From an uncultured Burkholderiales bacterium (GTDB lineage Bacteria; Pseudomonadota; Gammaproteobacteria; Burkholderiales; Burkholderiaceae_E): a stretch of 11,276 nucleotides of DNA. Shown here piece by piece: positions 6,612 to 11,276 of this stretch. The stretch spans positions 1-11,276 of the forward strand of contig CAIKZV010000144.1 of NCBI GenBank assembly GCA_903831925.1. The letters run 5' to 3'. Position 1 is the stretch's first letter. Every line of letters starts with the position of its first letter. A program made the position numbers and the translations under genes. The notes under the pieces are model-generated. The model did not search any database and was not told the origin of the DNA. It saw nothing but the letters and a program-made list of their open reading frames with translations.

Positions 6612-6740
6612 GGTGTCCTCCTTGAGTTTGCCCGCCACTCTAAAGCGGAAGTGGCAGCTCGGGAAACCCGGATCATTTCAGGCGTAAACAGCGCGCGCGA
6701 ACGGGGTGCGTGAAAATCCGTGCACTTTTGAGGTTTCCTG

Positions 6741-7343
6741 ATGCCGAGTCGCAGCGTCTTAAACATGTCCTTTCGTCTGATTCTGTCCTGGTTCATTCTT
6801 TTTTGCAGCCTGGGCGCACAGGCCAGTGACGGGGCAAGCGAGCTCGCCGGCAAGTTGCGCTCGCCTGGCTACCTGCTGCTGATGCGACATGCCTACGCTC
6901 CGGGTGTTGGCGACCCGGTCGGTTATCGACTCGACGATTGCGCTACTCAGCGCAATCTCGATGCTCAAGGTCTTGCTCAGGCGATACGCACCGGTGCCTG
7001 GCTCAAACGCCAGGGCGTGGACAAAGCGCAGGTTTATTCAAGCAACTGGTGTCGCTGCCGCGATACCGCGAAAGCGCTAGAAATGGGCAGTGTCGATATT
7101 GAGCCATCACTTGCCTCCTTTTTCGACCAGCCGCAACAGGCGCGAGCCTCCACCGCAGCGCTGTCACGCTTCATCGCACGCACCATGAAAAGCAAAGGCG
7201 ATCACGCCCTGATTCTGGTGACCCATCATGTGAACATCAGGGACTACGCTGGTCCGGATATCGGTTCGGGCGACATGGTGCTGGTGAAGGTCGATGCCCA
7301 AGGGCGTGCGACGAGTCATCTGCTGTATCCAAGTCCACCCTAG
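6741..7343 (+). CDS. Exported histidine phosphatase family protein
   Basis: A 200-residue protein with an N-terminal signal sequence (hydrophobic residues 11-26, cleavage likely near GAQAS) and a histidine-phosphatase domain. Its core is LLLMRHAYAPG with R49-H50, where H50 is the phospho-accepting histidine. A second phosphate-binding arginine is in SSNWCRCRDTA (R105), and the second catalytic His is in LVTHHVN (H162). DDCATQRNL after the first motif is characteristic of one proteobacterial periplasmic subgroup. It likely removes phosphate from an unknown periplasmic substrate. GAGG 7 nt before ATG 6741 supports this start; ATG 6765 lacks an RBS. A Cys lies in the signal region (residue 22), but there is no proper lipobox. 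The GST gene follows after 34 bp and may be co-transcribed. Confidence 0.9.
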   Translation: MPSRSVLNMSFRLILSWFILFCSLGAQASDGASELAGKLRSPGYLLLMRHAYAPGVGDPVGYRLDDCATQRNLDAQGLAQAIRTGAWLKRQGVDKAQVYSSNWCRCRDTAKALEMGSVDIEPSLASFFDQPQQARASTAALSRFIARTMKSKGDHALILVTHHVNIRDYAGPDIGSGDMVLVKVDAQGRATSHLLYPSPP

Positions 7344-7377
7344 GCATGCAACGATTACCCCTCACTTAAGGATCTCG

Positions 7378-7995
7378 ATGAACAAGCCCCGCCTGACCTA
7401 TTTCGATTTCGCCGGCAGCCGCGGTGAGGAATGCCGCATCGCGCTGCACCTCGCCGGCGTTGACTTCGATGACGAGCGGATCAAGACCGCCGACTGGCCT
7501 GCCCTGAAAGCGAGTGTGCCCTTCGGTGCATTGCCGGTCTTGCAGATGCCAGGCAAGCCGCTGCTGGCGCAATCCAACGCGATCCTCGTGTTCATCGGTC
7601 GACAGCATGGCCTGCACCCGCTCGACGCCTTTGAGGCCGCGCGCCATGAGGCGCTGATGTGCGCCGCCGAGGAGCTGCGTCACGCGATTGCGCCAGTACT
7701 GCGCATTGCCGATCCTGACCAGAAGCGTGCTGCCCGTGAAGCCCTGGCGGCGAATGAACTCGCGACCTGGGGCCGTCAGGTTGAGCAGCAGTTGGGCGAA
7801 GGACCCTTCGTCAGCGGCCAGTCGATTCAGGTGGCCGATATCAAGTTGTATATGGTGGTGCGGTGGCTGACGGCCGGTACGCTCGACCATGTGCCGGGCA
7901 GCGTGCTCGATCACTGTCCCAAGCTCATGCGCTTGTACCGTGCCGTCGCCGAGCATCCTGGTGTCAAGGCCTGGCTGGCCAAGACGGCTGCTTGA
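7378..7995 (+). CDS. Glutathione S-transferase family protein (sigma-like)
   Basis: A 205-residue soluble protein. The N-terminal thioredoxin-like domain begins LTYFDFAGSRGEECRIAL, where Y8 is the probable glutathione-activating tyrosine of sigma/alpha-type GSTs. It contains the cis-Pro turn FGALPVLQ and the glutathione-contacting QSNAI motif. An all-helical C-terminal domain follows, with ADIKLYMVVRWL. It should conjugate glutathione to, or reduce, an electrophile; the substrate is unknown. AAGGA lies 5 nt before ATG 7378, which fixes the start; the longer upstream frame overlaps the phosphatase end and is not used. It is convergent with the SDR-like gene, with only 35 bp between the stops and no clear terminator. 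Confidence 0.93.
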   Translation: MNKPRLTYFDFAGSRGEECRIALHLAGVDFDDERIKTADWPALKASVPFGALPVLQMPGKPLLAQSNAILVFIGRQHGLHPLDAFEAARHEALMCAAEELRHAIAPVLRIADPDQKRAAREALAANELATWGRQVEQQLGEGPFVSGQSIQVADIKLYMVVRWLTAGTLDHVPGSVLDHCPKLMRLYRAVAEHPGVKAWLAKTAA

Positions 7996-8030
7996 GATCT
8001 GCCGCGACGCGCGACGCTGCCAGGCAGTGC

Positions 8031-8795
8031 TCAGGTCCGGTCGATTGCAGCCGGCTCAGTGTTGGCCTGCTTGTCAGCGCGTTTTGTCAGCAGATCGCCG
8101 ATCTGCGCCACGCCCAGCACTCGGATCCCTGACTCGTCGGTGCGCAGCGCGTCGATTGCGACCCGCGCGACTTGAGCGGTTGTCAGTGTCGGCATCGAAC
8201 GCGGTGCCATCAGAAACTGCAGGCTCAGGTAAAGATGCGCGATGCGTTGCAACCAGCTGCCAACGACAGGGCCGCCCTGCGCGAGCGGGCGCAGCACGGT
8301 CACACCGTTAAATGGCAAGCCTGCGATCTGCAGTTCGGTCTCGTTGCTCAGGCCCAGGTGTAATTGCGAGAGCTGCTGCCAGACCGGCAGTGGGTCGACC
8401 AACACCAGCCGACGCGCGCCGGCCGCGCAGGCCGCCTCGGCGATGCGCAGCATCGAGTCGCGGGTGACCATCGCGAAGGGGGCGTCGCGCCCGTGGAATG
8501 ATCGTGCATCGGGCGATTGCGGATCAAGGGTTTGTGCGATGCAGACGCTGTCGAGTCGCGGCAGCATCGAAGCCGGGGCAAGCGTCAGTCCACGGACTCC
8601 GAGGGACATCGTCGCGTCGCCATCGGCGAGCGCGACCACCTCATCGTAGCCACCGCGCGACAGCGCCTCGGCGAGGAGTGCATCCCCGAGGCGGCCGACT
8701 GCACCAGCGATCAGCAGGCGACGAGGCTGGCCACGGTTGGCACGCGGCACATCGCTGGCCGCAGTGCGCATGGCGAATTCAGGATCGAGAGGCAT
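8031..8795 (-). CDS. NAD(P)-binding SDR-like protein (degenerate epimerase/dehydratase type)
   Basis: A 254-residue protein with an N-terminal Rossmann strand and glycine motif, RRLLIAGAVGRLGDALL (G31-A-V-G34-R-L-G37). AACAAGARRLVLVDPLPVW follows, resembling strand 5 of atypical short-chain dehydrogenases such as the YbjT/TIP30 type. ELQIAGLPFNGVTVLRPLAQGG is also typical of that group. The usual Tyr-x3-Lys catalytic pair is not visible, so it may be a NAD(P)-binding regulator or chaperone rather than an oxidoreductase. Starts at 8795 or 8771 are possible, with no strong RBS at either. The open frame continues to 9215, but that part overlaps the channel gene in another frame and has an unnatural Arg/Cys-rich composition. 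It lies 83 bp downstream of the channel gene, same strand. Confidence 0.75.
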   Translation of the reverse strand: MPLDPEFAMRTAASDVPRANRGQPRRLLIAGAVGRLGDALLAEALSRGGYDEVVALADGDATMSLGVRGLTLAPASMLPRLDSVCIAQTLDPQSPDARSFHGRDAPFAMVTRDSMLRIAEAACAAGARRLVLVDPLPVWQQLSQLHLGLSNETELQIAGLPFNGVTVLRPLAQGGPVVGSWLQRIAHLYLSLQFLMAPRSMPTLTTAQVARVAIDALRTDESGIRVLGVAQIGDLLTKRADKQANTEPAAIDRT

Positions 8796-8872
8796 CAGCC
8801 CAGCATACCCGAGCAACGAGCGCTCCGACCTCACACAGCAGGCCCTGAGATCGGTCGGCAGCGGTGGTCGCC

Positions 8873-8889
8873 GGCGCGTCAAACGCGCC
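8873..8889. other. GC-rich hairpin at the channel gene stop codon
   Basis: GGCGCGT-CAA-ACGCGCC is a perfect 7-bp stem with a 3-nt loop that includes the minus-strand stop codon of the channel gene. No T-run follows on either strand, so it is not a standard intrinsic terminator. It could stabilise the transcript 3' end or attenuate read-through into the SDR-like gene. Confidence 0.35.
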
Positions 8890-9517
8890 AGGCAGGCAGC
8901 TCCAGATTGCGCCAGATGGCCCACGCCCTCAAACCGGCGGTCACCAGGACACAGGCCAACGGCGCAAGCCATGCTGGCGCGGCGAGCTGATGCATGCCGA
9001 CATAGACCCAGCCTCCGGCGAAGGCGCAGACCGCGTAGGGCCGATGGTCCTTGAAAGCGCTGGGAATCTCGTTGCAGACGACGTCTCGCAAGACGCCGCC
9101 AAACACGCCGGTAATGACGCCCATCAGCACCGCGACAACTGCTGGCATCTGCAATTGCAATGCCTGGTCCACGCCGGTGGCTGCAAACAGTCCCAGGCCG
9201 AGTGCATCGGGCCACTGGATCGCGCGCTCAGTGACGTCGAAGTGGCGACGGCGCAAGAAAAGCATTGCCAGCACGCACAGTGCCAGGACGCCCCACAGCA
9301 CCTCGACATGACGGACCCAGAAAAACGGTCGTTGGTCCAGGAGCAGGTCGCGCAGTGTGCCGCCACCGAATGCGGCCAGGAATCCGACTGCGCAAACCCC
9401 GACCGCGTCCATTCGTTTTCGGGCCGCCTCAAGGACTCCCGACAGTGCAAAGGCGGCGGTCGCGCTCAGTTCGATCAGCAATCGAAGCGACTCCCCCCAG
9501 AGTTGGACATTTTTCAC
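8879..9517 (-). CDS. TRIC-family trimeric intracellular cation channel (YicG/UPF0126-like)
   Basis: A 212-residue inner-membrane protein with about seven hydrophobic segments and two homologous halves. Each half carries the family's glycine motif followed by Arg-Asp: GGGTLRDLL at residues 51-59 and GGVLRDVV at 140-147. The family forms trimeric channels for monovalent cations, and bacterial members are thought to have a potassium or counter-ion role. The annotated start is a GTG with no clear RBS. An in-frame TTG at 9481 has GGGGGGAG 9 nt upstream and would give a 200-residue protein whose N-terminus fits the family just as well. It is divergent from the secreted six-cysteine protein (122-bp gap) and is followed by the SDR-like gene. 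Confidence 0.92.
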   Translation of the reverse strand: MKNVQLWGESLRLLIELSATAAFALSGVLEAARKRMDAVGVCAVGFLAAFGGGTLRDLLLDQRPFFWVRHVEVLWGVLALCVLAMLFLRRRHFDVTERAIQWPDALGLGLFAATGVDQALQLQMPAVVAVLMGVITGVFGGVLRDVVCNEIPSAFKDHRPYAVCAFAGGWVYVGMHQLAAPAWLAPLACVLVTAGLRAWAIWRNLELPAWRV

Positions 9518-9639
9518 GGCGTTATTGTGCGCGAGCCTGGTTTCGCTTTCTGGCTATTCTCTGCGATGAGGTGACACGCCGATTTCCGAGGTTATTGCGG
9601 GCGATCGGTAATATGGCCAATCGTCGAAATGGAAAAGCG

Positions 9640-10377
9640 ATGAGGAAAAAAACCGGTTTTCAGATTGTCGCGGGATTCATTGCGCTGGTGCTTGCCTGGG
9701 CTGGGCAGGCACAGCCGATTGTGCCGGCAGCGTCGCAGGCCTTTGTCGATGACATCGTGTTGCTGCCGGTCGAATGCTTCTTGGTGATGCCATTGTCCGG
9801 TAAAGGTGGGCAGACCTGTTACCGCAAGGACAAGGTGTTGCAGATGCAAACCACCAGGGCACGGTATGCCTTGCTAGGCGACTTCAACGTCAACTCACCC
9901 TACGACGTGATATCGAAGAAGTGCGCAAATACGAGCAAGTACGACACAGTGGCGCTCACCTTCTTGTGTGAGAACCGTCAGGAAAATTGGTCGATTCGCT
10001 TCAGTTACTATTTTGAGAGTCATCCCGCAGTGAATCTGCTTTATCTCGCCCGGATTGAGCTCAAGACCTGTGCCAGTGCCAACGTCGATGAGTCATTCAA
10101 TGCAGTGATCCGCAAGTTCGGCAAGCCCAGCCCGACCCAATCCGACGATGAGCGTCTGGTCTATCACCGTCATCACCTTGAAGACCGCATGACCGTCAGC
10201 CATGAGCAGACGCCACCGGGCGCTGCGCGGCTGGAACGCCTTAACGACATGTTTTCATGCCCGGGCAACTACTCCCTCAAATTCGTTCTCGAGCCGAAGC
10301 AGTTTCACTCGGGGCGAGCGAATGTGATCGCCAGGATCGAGGCTGAGCAAAGCAAAGGCTCGTCGCCGAAGTTTTAG
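9640..10377 (+). CDS. Secreted six-cysteine protein of unknown function
   Basis: I do not recognise this 245-residue protein. It has a clear signal peptide (basic MRKK, hydrophobic core to about residue 22, cleavage likely after GQA at 24). The mature part has exactly six cysteines, in VECF, QTCYRK, KKCANT, FLCENR, KTCASAN and FSCPGN, which suggests three disulfides in the periplasm or outside the cell. No membrane segment, lipobox or catalytic motif is visible. GGAAAAG 3-6 nt before ATG 9640 supports this start; ATG 9613 is in frame with no good RBS and would lengthen the n-region. The open frame extends further upstream only as a shadow of the channel gene. It stands alone, with 101 bp to the argE-like gene. 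Confidence 0.85.
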   Translation: MRKKTGFQIVAGFIALVLAWAGQAQPIVPAASQAFVDDIVLLPVECFLVMPLSGKGGQTCYRKDKVLQMQTTRARYALLGDFNVNSPYDVISKKCANTSKYDTVALTFLCENRQENWSIRFSYYFESHPAVNLLYLARIELKTCASANVDESFNAVIRKFGKPSPTQSDDERLVYHRHHLEDRMTVSHEQTPPGAARLERLNDMFSCPGNYSLKFVLEPKQFHSGRANVIARIEAEQSKGSSPKF

Positions 10378-10478
10378 GATTCCAGCGATGCAACCAGGCC
10401 GATGTCGTTGTGCCGTGTTGTCGCTGATCAGGCTGCGGTAAGCTCGTCAGACCATCCTCTCCCAATCCGACACGCGCT

Positions 10479-11276
10479 ATGGCCCCGATCGAGACTGTTT
10501 CCGGTTCCGCTTCCCGCGACACTGCTGCATCGATTCAGGCGGAGCGCCCCAGTGCGCGAACCCTCGAGATTCTGCACACCCTGGTCGGCTTCGATACTGT
10601 CAGCCGCAATTCCAACCTTGGGCTGATCGAATGGGTTCGCGATGAACTCGCACGGCTGGGAGTGGTCTCGCGCCTGAGCTGGGACGCCGATCGACGCAAG
10701 GCCAATCTGTTTGCCACGCTGGGCGATGGCAGGGCGCCAGGCATCGTACTGTCAGGGCATACCGACGTCGTGCCAGTCGACGGCCAGGACTGGCACAGCG
10801 ATCCGTTCAAGGTGACTGAGCGTGATGGCAAGCTCTTTGGACGCGGCACGGCCGACATGAAGGGCTATATTGCGAGCGCGCTGGCTGCAGCACCTGCCAT
10901 CCTGCAGGCTAATCTGCCAAGCGCGGTCCACTTTGCATTCTCGTATGACGAAGAGGTCGGGTGCTTCGGTGTGCATGAGCTCATCAAGGATCTGCAGGAA
11001 GCGGGCATTCAGCCTGCGGCTTGCATCGTGGGTGAGCCGACCCTGATGCAACCGGTCGTCTCGCATAAGGGCACGTGGCGACTGCGCTGCTGCTTCCGGG
11101 GACGAGAAGCTCATTCCGCGATGCCCACGCATGGTGTCAATGCGGTGGAGTACGCAGCGCAACTCATCGTCTTCATGCGCGAGGTGGCCGCGCGCTTTGT
11201 GCGGGAAGAGCCGCGCGATGAAGGCTTTCCTGTGCCCTTCAGCACGATTCAGACCACCACCATCGCGGGCGGCACG
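10479..11276 (+). CDS. argE: Acetylornithine deacetylase (ArgE-type M20 metallopeptidase family); 3' partial
   Basis: The frame is open for 266 codons to the window edge, so the C-terminal third is missing. The M20 di-zinc signature is complete: H94 and D96 in SGHTDVVP, D126 in GTADMKG, E158-E159 in YDEEVGCFG, and E186 in VGEPT. The dimerisation-domain histidine motif REAHSAMP (H212) follows. VGFDTVSRNSNLGLI near residue 36 is characteristic of the ArgE branch. The enzyme removes acetyl from N2-acetylornithine to give ornithine in arginine synthesis, in the cytoplasm. Proteobacteria often carry ArgE paralogues with other N-acyl substrates, so the exact substrate is likely rather than certain. 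The ATG at 10479 has no recognisable Shine-Dalgarno, and no other in-frame start lies before the conserved region. Confidence 0.92.
   Translation, partial: MAPIETVSGSASRDTAASIQAERPSARTLEILHTLVGFDTVSRNSNLGLIEWVRDELARLGVVSRLSWDADRRKANLFATLGDGRAPGIVLSGHTDVVPVDGQDWHSDPFKVTERDGKLFGRGTADMKGYIASALAAAPAILQANLPSAVHFAFSYDEEVGCFGVHELIKDLQEAGIQPAACIVGEPTLMQPVVSHKGTWRLRCCFRGREAHSAMPTHGVNAVEYAAQLIVFMREVAARFVREEPRDEGFPVPFSTIQTTTIAGGT

Noticed and set aside
6660..6670. CGGG-AAA-CCCG hairpin between the GFA and phosphatase genes
   Set aside because: A 4-bp stem in GC-rich DNA is expected by chance and has no T-run or placement that supports a role.
8796..9215. N-terminal extension of the SDR-like open frame
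   Set aside because: It overlaps the well-supported TRIC channel gene in another frame, is Arg/Cys-rich with no domain, and the conserved Rossmann fold starts after 8795.
9265..9612. Upstream extension of the six-cysteine protein frame on the plus strand
   Set aside because: It is antisense to the channel gene, rich in Pro/Arg, and would put the clear signal peptide in the middle of the protein.
1..11276. CRISPR array, tRNA/rRNA, IS element, phage or integrase genes
   Set aside because: No regularly spaced repeats, cloverleaf-like sequence, transposase or terminal inverted repeats, or integrase were seen on either strand.

Overview
The window looks like chromosomal DNA of a Gram-negative proteobacterium, most likely a betaproteobacterium of the Burkholderiales/Rhodocyclales type. 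The reasons are the fairly high GC, the C-terminal part of a type V autotransporter, two proteins with PEP-CTERM-type sorting tails (which imply an exosortase elsewhere in the genome), and common proteobacterial housekeeping families. No RNA gene, IS element, phage gene or CRISPR array was seen. The taxonomic call is inference.

Layout. Positions 1-2006 (+) hold the 3' part of an autotransporter gene: passenger repeats, then a beta-barrel ending in Phe. A bidirectional terminator (2077-2106) separates it from two minus-strand genes. These are a 53-codon gene at 2122-2283, almost nothing but a signal peptide plus a sorting tail, and a 259-residue PEP-CTERM protein (2339-3118). The 428-bp divergent region upstream holds a good candidate sigma-54 (-24/-12) promoter facing the PEP-CTERM gene, a 5'-UTR hairpin, and two related 16-bp palindromes about 113 and 232 bp upstream of the predicted transcription start. 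The palindromes sit where enhancer-binding activator sites are expected. This block is the most interesting part of the window.

From 3547 to 6156 (+) there is a probable three-gene operon: a chloramphenicol-phosphotransferase-like P-loop kinase, an SMP-30/gluconolactonase-like lactonase, and a 3-hydroxyisobutyrate-dehydrogenase-family oxidoreductase. Together they could form a small sugar-acid or hydroxy-acid catabolic cassette (inference). Convergent to it is a GFA/CENP-V-type zinc protein (6207-6611, -). Next come a periplasmic histidine phosphatase (6741-7343, +) and a sigma-like glutathione S-transferase (7378-7995, +). A degenerate NAD(P)-binding SDR-like protein (8031-8795, -) and a TRIC-family cation channel (8879-9517, -) follow on the minus strand. 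Divergent from the channel is a secreted six-cysteine protein of unknown function (9640-10377, +). The window ends inside an argE-like acetylornithine deacetylase gene (10479 to the window edge, +).

Most genes are ordinary. The novelty candidates are the PEP-CTERM locus with its minimal sorting-signal peptide and its sigma-54/palindrome control region, and secondarily the kinase-lactonase-dehydrogenase cassette.
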